Source: JAGDXZ01 sp049966915
GTDB lineage: Archaea; Micrarchaeota; Micrarchaeia; Micrarchaeales; CABMGC01
Reading direction: 5' to 3'
NCBI GenBank assembly: GCA_049966915.1
Contig: JBMFTS010000005.1
Span: 1 to 27,130 of the forward strand
DNA length: 27,130 nucleotides
The stretch's first letter is position 1. Every line of letters begins with the position of its first letter. The translations under genes and the position numbers were made by a program. The notes under the pieces were generated by a model. The model had not been told where the DNA came from and ran no database searches. It worked only from the letters and a program-made list of their open reading frames with translations. Below, piece by piece: positions 1-7,358 of this stretch.

Positions 1-1513
1 TTACTACACCGGGTATGCGCTCTACGATGTCGCTTGCAAGTATGTGCGTGCCTTTCTCTAATGCGAGCATGTCGCCTATGCGCGAATGCAGGCAGACGCC
101 TGCAGCACTGGCCTCGAACATGTCGGCGCCTGCTGCGGCATATCCTGCTATTATGCCGGACAGCACGTCGCCGGTACCCATAGTAGCAAGCGCTGAAGTC
201 TCGGCAGTGTTGAGCTTGACGAGAGTGCCGTTGCTTATTACTGTGGTGTGGCCTTTTAGAACAACGTTCGTTTTTAGCCTTTTGGCAAGTTCAACAACTT
301 CTGCGGCACGAGCGGCAATGTCTTCGTGCGGCTTTTTGTAAAGCGCAGCAAATTCGGCTTCGTGCGGCGTAATTGCAGCGGCGTATCCGAGCGCGGGCAT
401 ATTGCGCAGTGCGTATATTGCGTCGGCATCAACCACTACTTTCTTGCCCAAGGCTACGGCTTTGCTTATTATCTTTGCCGCTGCCTCAAGCGTATCTTCT
501 TGCCTGCCTATTCCCATGCCAATAGCTATGGCGTTGCACCTGCCAATGTCCTTTTCCAACGTGCTTATGTTGCCTTCGCCTATGCGCTCGTTTCCCAGTT
601 CCCCAACGATTATGTTTGGTGATTCGGACCGCGCAAACGCGCTTATCGCCTTTGGCACGTAAAGCTTGACATAACCTGATGCTGTCCTTAACGACGCAAG
701 CGCGTTGGCGGCAGCATTGGCAGCAAGAAGCGGGGCGCCATGGAAGCCGGAGCTACCTGCAATGACAAGCACCATCCCGTTGCTGTATTTGTTGCCCGTC
801 ATGCTTCTTGGCTGCGAAGCAAGATAAAGGTCGCCAGGACCAGCATAGAGCTCCGCTTCTGCGGGTATGCCTATGTCTGCGATTGTTATCATGCCAGAGC
901 TTTTTGCAGAAAGCAAGCCGGGCTTTAGCTTGTGAAATGTCACAGTATACGAAGCCTTGAAAGCACCCGTTTCCTCGCCAGTGTCGGCATTAAGACCGGA
1001 AGGCAAGTCGACCGCTACCACCGGCTTGCGCGACTTTAAAACAGCTTTTGCAACGCGCGCAACAGCACGCGGCATGCGACCCTTGAATCCCGTCCCGAAC
1101 ACTGCGTCGACCACAAGGTCGCACGAATTTACAAGGTCTTCTATGCGATCTTCAGCGTTTTCTATTATGTCTACAAATGCGCAGTGCTCAAGGGCGCGAA
1201 AGTTTAGAAGCGCAGGCACGGGCTTTATGTCTTCGCCAGCGCCTAGCACTGCCACGACAACCTTGTGCCTTTTCTCAAGATGCCTTGCCGCCACAAAGCC
1301 GTCTCCGCCGTTGTTGCCAGTGCCGCACAGCACAAGCACTTTTTCCGCCTTGGAAAACTTCTTGTTTACAAACCTTGCCACTTCGCTTCCGGCGCTTTCC
1401 ATTTGCTGCAGCGCACTCACGCCCAACGCTTCTGCGTTGAGCTCTGCGGCCTTCATGTCGGCAGAACTTAGGCTTTTTTTAGTGTAGTTTGCAAACCATT
1501 TTAAGTCTTGCAT
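1..1513 (-). CDS. nnr: Bifunctional NAD(P)H-hydrate epimerase / ADP-dependent NAD(P)H-hydrate dehydratase (3' end outside window)
   Basis: Repairs hydrated NADH and NADPH in the cytosol: the N-terminal YjeF_N domain interconverts the R and S epimers and the C-terminal ribokinase-like domain dehydrates the S form using ADP. I translated the minus strand from the ATG at 1513-1511. Residues 64-72 read GTGNNGGDG, the nucleotide-binding loop of the epimerase. Residues 446-449 are GTGD, the anion-hole and catalytic Asp motif of the dehydratase. The KPVVAVDLPSGLNADTGE stretch is also typical of the epimerase domain. About 504 codons lie in the window and the frame is still open at base 1, so only the last few residues are missing. 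The fused architecture is the normal archaeal and bacterial one. The gene is divergent from the AbrB-like regulator, with roughly 60 bp of shared A+T-rich promoter between them. Confidence 0.95.
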   Translation of the reverse strand, partial: MQDLKWFANYTKKSLSSADMKAAELNAEALGVSALQQMESAGSEVARFVNKKFSKAEKVLVLCGTGNNGGDGFVAARHLEKRHKVVVAVLGAGEDIKPVPALLNFRALEHCAFVDIIENAEDRIEDLVNSCDLVVDAVFGTGFKGRMPRAVARVAKAVLKSRKPVVAVDLPSGLNADTGEETGAFKASYTVTFHKLKPGLLSAKSSGMITIADIGIPAEAELYAGPGDLYLASQPRSMTGNKYSNGMVLVIAGSSGFHGAPLLAANAAANALASLRTASGYVKLYVPKAISAFARSESPNIIVGELGNERIGEGNISTLEKDIGRCNAIAIGMGIGRQEDTLEAAAKIISKAVALGKKVVVDADAIYALRNMPALGYAAAITPHEAEFAALYKKPHEDIAARAAEVVELAKRLKTNVVLKGHTTVISNGTLVKLNTAETSALATMGTGDVLSGIIAGYAAAGADMFEASAAGVCLHSRIGDMLALEKGTHILASDIVERIPGVV

Positions 1514-1525
1514 GCGTATTCCTTG

Positions 1526-1557
1526 ATATAATAAATAAGGGGAAACGTTTTATAATA
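1526..1557. promoter_or_regulatory. Divergent promoter region, nnr / AbrB-like regulator
   Basis: Two A+T-rich TATA-like blocks lie between the divergent genes: ATATAATAAATA at about 1526-1537 and TTTATAATA at about 1549-1557, with an AAACGTTT palindrome at 1543-1550 between them. The first block could serve nnr on the minus strand, or a plus-strand start near 1558-1563. The second would place a plus-strand start near 1578. Positions are by eye and no transcript evidence is available. Confidence 0.45.
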
Positions 1558-1573
1558 AGAGCATGGTGTTTAA

Positions 1574-2422
1574 ACGGTAAAGGTTTACAAAAAGGACAAC
1601 AAATTCATAATATATATACCGTACGAAGTCATAGACCAACTGCACATAAACCAGGACGACGAGGTAGATTTTTTCAAGTTCAGCAACACCGCTTTTTTGT
1701 TTGCCAAAAAGGCAGACGTTGCATCGCTGCTGAGCGCTGGCGCTGCTGGCGCCAGAAAGACAAGAATAGAGATAAGTCCTGACGAGTTGACGGTGCTTAA
1801 AAAACTCGACACGTTGCGCTATCCTGAAAGAACTGAAGCTAATGTGAGCAAGCTTCTCTCTGCGAGCGAGAAAAAAACACTGGACAGGCTAATCGCAAGA
1901 AAGCTCGTGGTGCTATTTGATGACGAAAAGAGAAAGGAAAAGCTTTACAGCATCTCGAAATATGTCTATGATAATTTCCTTATGAGGAAAAAGATGCCTG
2001 CGGCGCAAAAGGCGGTCGAGGAGATAGACCAAGCCAGAGCGTGGGGCGAAACTGAGCCGCTGCAGGTAAAGCCGAGCGTAGAGAACAAGGACGTCGAGAC
2101 GCTCGAGAAGAACGGCTATGTTGTCTTGGCCACAGAAGCAGAAGCCGCCGCGCTCTCCTTGGCCATAGCAGAGAGCATAAGGCAAGGGCAGGTGCTGGGC
2201 GTGCGCGCCTTCAACAAAAAATATTACATAATGCTGAGGGGCTTTTTCGAAAAGAATAGCGTAAAGGCTGTAAGCGAGCTGGCAAACGGCCCGAGGAACA
2301 TAAGCGAGCTTTCGCAGAAGCTGTCGCTTGACCCAGACGCGCTGAGGGGCATACTTTACCTAATGGCCGAGCAGGGCGACGTTACAGAAAACAGGAAGGA
2401 CGTCTTCGCGCTTGTATCTTGA
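1574..2422 (+). CDS. AbrB/SpoVT-like swapped-hairpin plus winged-helix DNA-binding protein, start codon unclear
   Basis: Likely a transcription regulator. The open frame runs from just after a TAA at 1571-1573. Codons 2-40 read VKVYKKDNKFIIYIPYEVID and onward to DDEVDFFKF, which fits an AbrB/SpoVT swapped-hairpin DNA-binding domain (conserved IP, then the DxVxF strand). A helix-rich winged-helix-like segment follows at about residues 60-130, and a second one at the C-terminus (about 215-282), with the pattern ISELSQKLSLDPDALRGILYLM. No ATG, GTG or TTG precedes the AbrB domain in frame. The first conventional start is TTG at 1697, which would delete the domain. I therefore report the frame from ACG 1574, one base from ATG. 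An indel after the ATG at 1563 is the alternative (see findings). The gene is convergent with secG, the stops being adjacent at 2422/2423. The specific family is not recognised. Confidence 0.7.
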   Translation, partial: TVKVYKKDNKFIIYIPYEVIDQLHINQDDEVDFFKFSNTAFLFAKKADVASLLSAGAAGARKTRIEISPDELTVLKKLDTLRYPERTEANVSKLLSASEKKTLDRLIARKLVVLFDDEKRKEKLYSISKYVYDNFLMRKKMPAAQKAVEEIDQARAWGETEPLQVKPSVENKDVETLEKNGYVVLATEAEAAALSLAIAESIRQGQVLGVRAFNKKYYIMLRGFFEKNSVKAVSELANGPRNISELSQKLSLDPDALRGILYLMAEQGDVTENRKDVFALVS

Positions 2423-2446
2423 TCATATGGCTGCAACGTGATCAAG
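2418..2446. terminator. Perfect 8-bp inverted repeat at convergent gene ends
   Basis: CTTGATCA at 2418-2425 and TGATCAAG at 2439-2446 are exact reverse complements separated by 13 nt. The left arm contains the stop codons of both convergent genes (TGA at 2420-2422 on plus, TGA at 2425-2423 on minus). The placement suggests a shared bidirectional 3'-end structure. No long T-run follows on either side, so function as a terminator is inferred from position only. Confidence 0.5.
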
Positions 2447-2575
2447 TATTATTATAAGCACAGCAAAAACAAGAACGCCTATCAGCAGCGCCTTTATGGT
2501 AATGTGCGGCCCTTTTTCTGGAGCATCATAAAAGCTGAGAATGCCTGCCTGCTGCGCCGGCGTAGATAATGCCAT
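2423..2575 (-). CDS. secG: Preprotein translocase subunit SecG (Sec61-beta homologue)
   Basis: Small, non-essential-type subunit of the SecYEG protein-conducting channel in the membrane. The 50-residue protein starts at ATG 2575-2573. It has the Sec61-beta layout: a short cytosolic N-terminus with GILSFYDAPEKGPHI (compare the AGL-RYFDEE-GPKI pattern of archaeal SecG), then one C-terminal membrane helix, about residues 28-47 (KALLIGVLVFAVLIIILDHV), ending a few residues later. The frame stays open further upstream to 2722, but that extension lacks any match to the family and crosses the promoter, so I reject it. A TATA-like stretch (TTTATTATTATAAAG on the minus strand, about 2603-2618) lies upstream. 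Archaeal secG is often an isolated gene, as here. Confidence 0.9.
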   Translation of the reverse strand: MALSTPAQQAGILSFYDAPEKGPHITIKALLIGVLVFAVLIIILDHVAAI

Positions 2576-2701
2576 AAACACGACCTTTATAGCTATCTCT
2601 TTATAATAATAAATACCTTTCTCTGTCTTGTCCCGTATTCGCCGCAAGCATATACACAACCCGCTTATTTTATACCTGCTTTCTGTGCAACTCGCAAAAG
2701 T

Positions 2702-2742
2702 GCTTAAATAGGTTGTGCTCAAATTTAATGTGCGTGGTGGTG
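2702..2742 (+). promoter_or_regulatory. TATA box and Shine-Dalgarno of the nrdJ gene
   Basis: GCTTAAATAGG at about 2702-2712 is a TATA-like element centred about 26 bp before position 2733. GGTGGTG at 2736-2742 is a good Shine-Dalgarno 2 nt before the ATG at 2745. This supports the ATG over the in-frame GTG codons at 2715 and 2730. A second candidate TATA, TTATTTTATACC, lies near 2662-2673. Confidence 0.5.
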
Positions 2743-2744
2743 CG

Positions 2745-5168
2745 ATGGCTGAAGGCGACGTACAAGATGCTCTTGCCGAGGAAGTGAACGCAAATTATGG
2801 GCTGGTGCCCTTGCCCAAAGAAACCCTTGATTTTTTCAAGGGCGACGAGATAAGAGCACGTGTTTTCTATGAAAAATACGCTCTCAAGGACTTGCAGGGC
2901 AACGCCCTGGAAAAAACTCCGACAGAGATGTGGCAGCGCATAGCCAAAACCATTGCTGGCGTAGAAGATCCTGAAAAGCGCGACAAGGTTTATCAGGATT
3001 TTTTGTGGCTGCTTTCTGACTTTCGCTTCGTACCTGGCGGCAGGATAATGTTTGGGGCTGGCCAGGAAAAGAGAAAAGTGACGCTGATAAACTGCTACGT
3101 GATAGCAATAAAGGACGACTCGATAGAGTCGATTTTTGACTGGTGCAAGGAGGCGGCAAGAACATACAGCTACGGCGGCGGAGTGGGATCTGACATAAGC
3201 GTGCTCAGGCCGAAAGGCGCGGTAGTGCACAACGCAGCAAACTCATCTTCTGGCGCCGTATCATTCATGGAAATCATGAGCGAAACAACGCATACTATAG
3301 GCCAGCAAGGAAGGAGGGGCGCGCTGATGATAACGATACGCGTTGACCATCCAGACATCATGGACTTTATACACGTAAAGCAGAATTTGGACAAGGTACG
3401 CTACGCAAACATAAGCGTCCGCGTGAGCGACGAATTCATGCAAGCAGTGGAGCGCGATGACTACATAACGCTCTGGTTTGAAAACGAAGTAATCGGAAGA
3501 ATGGAAAAGAAAGTGAGGGCGCGGGACATTTGGAACGAGCTTGCCAAGTCGGCGTGGGCGTGGGCCGAGCCTGGCGTAATGTTTTGGGATACAATAACCC
3601 GGGAATCCCCTACAGAGTACAACGGGATGAATGTAATTACTACGAACCCGTGCGCGGAGCAGCCTCTGCAAAACTACGGCGCGTGCGACCTTGGCAACAT
3701 GAATTTTTCTGCTTTTGTGCTCAATCCGTTTGCCGAAAACGCAGCCGTTGACTGGCAGGCGCTCGAAAAAGCAACCAGAATTGGCGTGAGGTTCCTTGAT
3801 GACATTCTTGATTACAACGCAGACAAGCACCCTCTGAAGGCGCAGGCAGATGCAGCAGCAAACACGAGAAGAATAGGTTTAGGCTTTACGGGATTGGCCG
3901 ACATGCTAGCAAAGCTTCGCATAAAGTACGATACAGAAGAAGCACTTGCTTTTGCCGACAAGCTTTTTGAAAAGGTGAAGAACTGGGCATACGACGAAAG
4001 CACAGAGCTTGCAAAGGAAAAGGGCCCGTTTCCTTTGTTTGACAAGGAAAAGCACCTTGCAAGACCGTTCATACAGAGATTGGACGATGACGTTAAAGCG
4101 AAAATAGCAACACAAGGCCTTAGAAATGCCGCAATACTTACTGCGCCGCCCGTGGGCAGCGGGGCCGTGCTCTCCGGAACAAGCAGCGGCATCGAGCCCA
4201 TATTCGCGTTTTCATACACAAGAAGGTCAGAATCGTTGAGCAAGGAGCAGTTCAAGGTATATCACCCTTTGATAAAGCAGTACATGGAACTCACAGGCAC
4301 GCAAGACGAGAGCGCGCTGCCAGAATACTTTACAGTCGCATACAAGATAGACCCCATGTTCAGGGTAAAACTTCAAGGCACGATACAGAAGCACATAGAC
4401 AGCGGCATATCCTCAACCGTAAATCTGCCAAAGGAGGCGACATCGGAAGACGTTGAAAAAATATACATGGAAGCCTGGAAAGCCGGTTGCAAAAGCATAA
4501 CCGTGTACAGGGAAGGCTCCAGAGAAGACATACTGCATGCAGATACTGGCAAGGAAAGCGGAACTGCAAAGGCGATAGAGGCTGCGAAATGGGAAAGGCC
4601 TGAAATGATGACTGGCAAGACTGTAAAGCTTGTGCTGCCTCAAGGCTCGATTTATGTTACTTCTAACTTTGATCCAAACAACAACATAAAAGAAGTGTTT
4701 GTGAACATGGGAAGGGCCGGCAGCCAGGAAAAAAGCTATTCAGAGGCCATAGGAAGGATAATAAGCAGGTACTTGCAAGCAGGAGGGGACATAAAGAATG
4801 TGATAGGAAGCCTTAAAGGCATACGGGCCAACGATTCTATAACGTGGTACAAGGGAGTAAAGCTGTACAGCGTGCCCGACGCAATAGCAAAAGCAATAGA
4901 AATAGCCATGGGCATATCGAGCTTTGTGACGACTCCGCTGAAAGGCGCGGGAAGCGACAGCGGCAAGCAGCTGCAGGTAGGCGAAAGCGGGGAAAGCGAA
5001 GAAACCGAAAGCGAAGATGCAGACAATAACAAGCAGGAAGCGGCCGAGGGCGAAGAAGGCAGCGACGGCATAAAGCCGGAAGTGTGCCCGGTGTGCGGCG
5101 AGAGAACGCTTGTTTATGAAAACGGCTGCTACATATGCAAGAATTGCGGCTACACTAAATGCGAATGA
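2745..5168 (+). CDS. nrdJ: Adenosylcobalamin-dependent (class II) ribonucleotide reductase with C-terminal zinc ribbon
   Basis: Reduces ribonucleotides to deoxyribonucleotides using a thiyl radical generated from adenosylcobalamin. The protein is 807 aa from ATG 2745. C117 (in TLINCYVI) and C314 would be the substrate-reducing disulfide pair. N301, C303 and E305 (NPCAEQPL) are the radical-site Asn, Cys and Glu. The 11-residue spacing C303 to C314 matches the Thermotoga NrdJ pattern as I recall it. GTSSGIEPIFAFSYTRR is the usual barrel loop. Residues about 625-715 look like a TSCPD domain, but the signature reads TSNFD, so its cysteine is gone. After an acidic linker, the last about 28 residues carry CPVC, CYIC, NC and KC cysteines: a zinc ribbon plus a probable terminal re-reducing thiol pair. 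No beta subunit or NrdR-like site is nearby, as expected for class II. Confidence 0.93.
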   Translation: MAEGDVQDALAEEVNANYGLVPLPKETLDFFKGDEIRARVFYEKYALKDLQGNALEKTPTEMWQRIAKTIAGVEDPEKRDKVYQDFLWLLSDFRFVPGGRIMFGAGQEKRKVTLINCYVIAIKDDSIESIFDWCKEAARTYSYGGGVGSDISVLRPKGAVVHNAANSSSGAVSFMEIMSETTHTIGQQGRRGALMITIRVDHPDIMDFIHVKQNLDKVRYANISVRVSDEFMQAVERDDYITLWFENEVIGRMEKKVRARDIWNELAKSAWAWAEPGVMFWDTITRESPTEYNGMNVITTNPCAEQPLQNYGACDLGNMNFSAFVLNPFAENAAVDWQALEKATRIGVRFLDDILDYNADKHPLKAQADAAANTRRIGLGFTGLADMLAKLRIKYDTEEALAFADKLFEKVKNWAYDESTELAKEKGPFPLFDKEKHLARPFIQRLDDDVKAKIATQGLRNAAILTAPPVGSGAVLSGTSSGIEPIFAFSYTRRSESLSKEQFKVYHPLIKQYMELTGTQDESALPEYFTVAYKIDPMFRVKLQGTIQKHIDSGISSTVNLPKEATSEDVEKIYMEAWKAGCKSITVYREGSREDILHADTGKESGTAKAIEAAKWERPEMMTGKTVKLVLPQGSIYVTSNFDPNNNIKEVFVNMGRAGSQEKSYSEAIGRIISRYLQAGGDIKNVIGSLKGIRANDSITWYKGVKLYSVPDAIAKAIEIAMGISSFVTTPLKGAGSDSGKQLQVGESGESEETESEDADNNKQEAAEGEEGSDGIKPEVCPVCGERTLVYENGCYICKNCGYTKCE

Positions 5169-5187
5169 TTGGCACTGCTTGGCTGGC

Positions 5188-5718
5188 TTAGCTTATCTTG
5201 ACGAAAACCTTGCCAACCACAGTTTCTGGAAAGCCGGTTATGAGATTCGTATAGTTGATGATCAAATAGCCATCGAAATCGCTGCCCGGCGTGCCAGAAA
5301 AAGGCGTCGACATGGAATAGCACTGTACAGAAAAGGTGTAGTTTGCGCCTATCTGCATTGTGAATTGGTTGCTTGGCGGATTGTACGGGGTTTGCATGTT
5401 TATTATTGTCGAATTAGTGTTGCAACCGTATGCGGTTATGTTAATCGGCGAGGATGTTGCCTGGAGCAGGTTTATAGTGAGCAGGCCGTTGGAGCCCATG
5501 AAAAGCGAAGGGCACGAAAACCCGGCCTGGAGCAAGCACTGCGAACCCACGAAGTTGCCGGCGTTAAACACGCCGAGGCCGTAAAGCGCGCCGAGTATTA
5601 CTGCTATTATCAGTATGGCCCATCCGTAGGTCATTAGGTATTCCATTGCGCTTTGCGCCTTTGCCCGCGCAATTCCGAAATGACCAGATTTTGTTGAATT
5701 TTGACCCTTGCCTTGCAT
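5188..5718 (-). CDS. Pilin-like secreted protein with class III (type IV prepilin) signal peptide
   Basis: Probable subunit of an archaeal type IV pilus-like surface structure, or a membrane-anchored surface protein. It is 176 aa from ATG 5718-5716. The basic leader ends RAKA at residues 18-21, followed by QSAMEYLMTYGWAILIIAVI. That is the prepilin-peptidase site (cleavage after A21, Glu at mature position 5) and the hydrophobic helix that packs in the filament core. The globular part has four cysteines (SQC, FSC, YGC, VQC), suggesting disulfides, and four N-glycosylation sequons (NIT, NST and two NYT). The SAMEYLMTYGWAIL form is frequent among DPANN archaea. No prepilin peptidase, ATPase or platform gene is in the window, so the role in a pilus is inferred. 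The gene is convergent with nrdJ, 19 bp apart. Confidence 0.8.
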   Translation of the reverse strand: MQGKGQNSTKSGHFGIARAKAQSAMEYLMTYGWAILIIAVILGALYGLGVFNAGNFVGSQCLLQAGFSCPSLFMGSNGLLTINLLQATSSPINITAYGCNTNSTIINMQTPYNPPSNQFTMQIGANYTFSVQCYSMSTPFSGTPGSDFDGYLIINYTNLITGFPETVVGKVFVKIS

Positions 5719-5747
5719 GCAATCCGACCAGTATCATAAATCACTTT

Positions 5748-5812
5748 CATATATTTATGCCTGCTGCTTCTTTTACCTTTTGACCAAAAAGTTTCTACTG
5801 CATTTTTATATT
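5748..5812. promoter_or_regulatory. Divergent TATA boxes for the pilin-like gene and polB
   Basis: TTTTTATAT at 5804-5812 is centred 25 bp upstream of the polB ATG at 5833, which predicts a leaderless mRNA, and no Shine-Dalgarno precedes that ATG. On the minus strand CATAAATATATG at about 5748-5759 lies about 35 bp upstream of the pilin-like ATG, giving a leader of about 10 nt. Confidence 0.6.
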
Positions 5813-5832
5813 TGCTTTGAAAAATTTCAACC

Positions 5833-7350
5833 ATGGGGGAGCTGGATGAATTGCTTAGGCTGCTAGAGGGCAGGGTTGTTGTTAGTGCAGACATAACAGA
5901 CGCAGACCTCAAGGGCGTGGATCTATTCCAGCTTGCCATAGTCGCAAGCTCGCATTTCTCTGAAGCGCAGGGCGTAAAGCTGCTCGACAAAAAAACGCTC
6001 CTCGACATAATAGCGCAGCTCGGCAAGGAAAAAAGCCCTGTGCAGGTAGAAGTGGCAAAAGGCGCGGATTCAGGCCGCGCTGCTAAAGGCTCGAAAGCGA
6101 GATACGCATATGAAGAAAGCAGAATAGAATTTGTCAATTCCTCGCCTGTTGATTTCGCAGTGCATTTCAACAATAGGTTCGAAAAGCTCAGGAAAATTAT
6201 CAGCACTGGCAGGTCTATTTCTACAGTAAGCATAGACAACCTTGGAGAGTACATGACAGGCAGGGAAGTCAGCATCATAGGCATGGTTTACGAGAAGAAG
6301 ACCACAAAGAACGGGCACGTGCTCGTCACGCTTGAAGACCAGACGGGCACGGCAAATGTGCTCTTTGCTAAGCCGGAAAAGCGCGAGCCCGGATTTTCAA
6401 GGCCGTTCAGGACAGACTCTACGGCGCTTTACAATTCAGCAACGCGCATAGCGCGCGACGACGTGATAGCAGTAAGCGGCAAACTGTCAAAGGGCCTGCT
6501 CATAGCAAGCTCTTTCTCATGGCCCGATGTTCCGGTGCGTCCACGCAAGCAAAGCGAAGACGACTTTGCAATAGCGCTGCTGTCTGACGTGCATGTTGGC
6601 CACAAGCTTTTTCTCGAGAAGCAATTCAGCAAAATGCTACAATGGCTAAACGGCGGCATAAACTACAGGAAGGAGCTAGCTGACAAAGTGAAGTTCGTCG
6701 TGTTTTGCGGCGACATAGCAGACGGCATAGGCGTTTACCCTGGCCAGGAAAAGGAACTGGTAATAAGCGACATATATGCGCAATACTCGCTGTTCTTCGA
6801 ATTGCTGAAAAGCATACCTGATTACATGGAAGTGTTTGTGCTGCCAGGCAACCACGACGCTGTGAGGCGCGCAGACCCGCAGCCTGAGCTCGACCGCGAG
6901 CTTGCGCGATACAACACTGGCAACGTGCACCTTGTCACGAATCCGACGACGCTGAAGCTCGAAGACATAAGCATGCTGGCTTATCACGGCGAATCGCTTG
7001 ATTCCGTGATAAGAGCGGTTCCTGGCAACAGCTATGCAAGGCCTGAGGAAGCAATGGTAGAAGTGCTGAAGCGCAGGCACCTTTCATCGATATATGGCGA
7101 AAATCCCATAGTGCCCAGTAAGGACGACTCGCTTGTCATAGAAACTGTGCCCGACATACTGCTCATGGGGCACATACACAAGAACGGCGCGATAGACTAT
7201 CACGGCACGCTGGTTGTAAACAGCGGCACGTGGCAGGCACGCACTTCGTTCCAGATAAAGCAGGGGCACATGCCATCGCCGGCAATATTGCCGGTTTACG
7301 AGGCAAAAACCAGAAGCCTTAATCTGCTGGATTTCAACTCCATAGCATAG
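5833..7350 (+). CDS. polB: DNA polymerase D small subunit DP1 (3'-5' exonuclease)
   Basis: Proofreading and scaffolding subunit of the archaeal replicative polymerase PolD, 505 aa. The first about 70 residues form a helical domain, then a linker. An OB fold spans about 135-235 (VSIIGMVYEKKTTKNGHVLVTLEDQTG). A calcineurin-like phosphoesterase domain fills about 245-500. Its metal ligands are all visible: D252 and H254 (LLSDVHVGH), D294 (FCGDIAD), N340 and H341 (PGNHD), the AYHGE histidine, and H447/H449 (GHIHK). The nuclease is therefore predicted active. The start is ATG 5833, 25 bp downstream of a TATA box. The DP2 gene follows 8 bp after the stop, so the two subunits are co-transcribed, as in Euryarchaeota. 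Confidence 0.96.
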   Translation: MGELDELLRLLEGRVVVSADITDADLKGVDLFQLAIVASSHFSEAQGVKLLDKKTLLDIIAQLGKEKSPVQVEVAKGADSGRAAKGSKARYAYEESRIEFVNSSPVDFAVHFNNRFEKLRKIISTGRSISTVSIDNLGEYMTGREVSIIGMVYEKKTTKNGHVLVTLEDQTGTANVLFAKPEKREPGFSRPFRTDSTALYNSATRIARDDVIAVSGKLSKGLLIASSFSWPDVPVRPRKQSEDDFAIALLSDVHVGHKLFLEKQFSKMLQWLNGGINYRKELADKVKFVVFCGDIADGIGVYPGQEKELVISDIYAQYSLFFELLKSIPDYMEVFVLPGNHDAVRRADPQPELDRELARYNTGNVHLVTNPTTLKLEDISMLAYHGESLDSVIRAVPGNSYARPEEAMVEVLKRRHLSSIYGENPIVPSKDDSLVIETVPDILLMGHIHKNGAIDYHGTLVVNSGTWQARTSFQIKQGHMPSPAILPVYEAKTRSLNLLDFNSIA

Positions 7351-7358
7351 ACGATTAC

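Noticed and set aside
15..1487. Plus-strand open frames across the first 1.5 kb
   Set aside because: They are antisense to nnr, which has clear motifs across both domains; the plus-strand translations resemble no family.
1569..1575. TTTAAAC as a programmed -1 frameshift site
   Set aside because: From the ATG at 1563 the zero frame reads TTT AAA C, not T TTA AAC, so tandem slippage would not re-pair; an indel or non-AUG start is simpler.
2576..2722. Upstream extension of secG to 99 aa
   Set aside because: The extra 49 residues have no Sec61-beta similarity and would cover the divergent promoter; the ATG at 2575 gives the normal length.
5110..5637. 175-codon plus-strand frame after nrdJ
   Set aside because: It overlaps the 3' end of nrdJ in another frame and is antisense to the pilin-like gene, which has a definite signal peptide and its own promoter.
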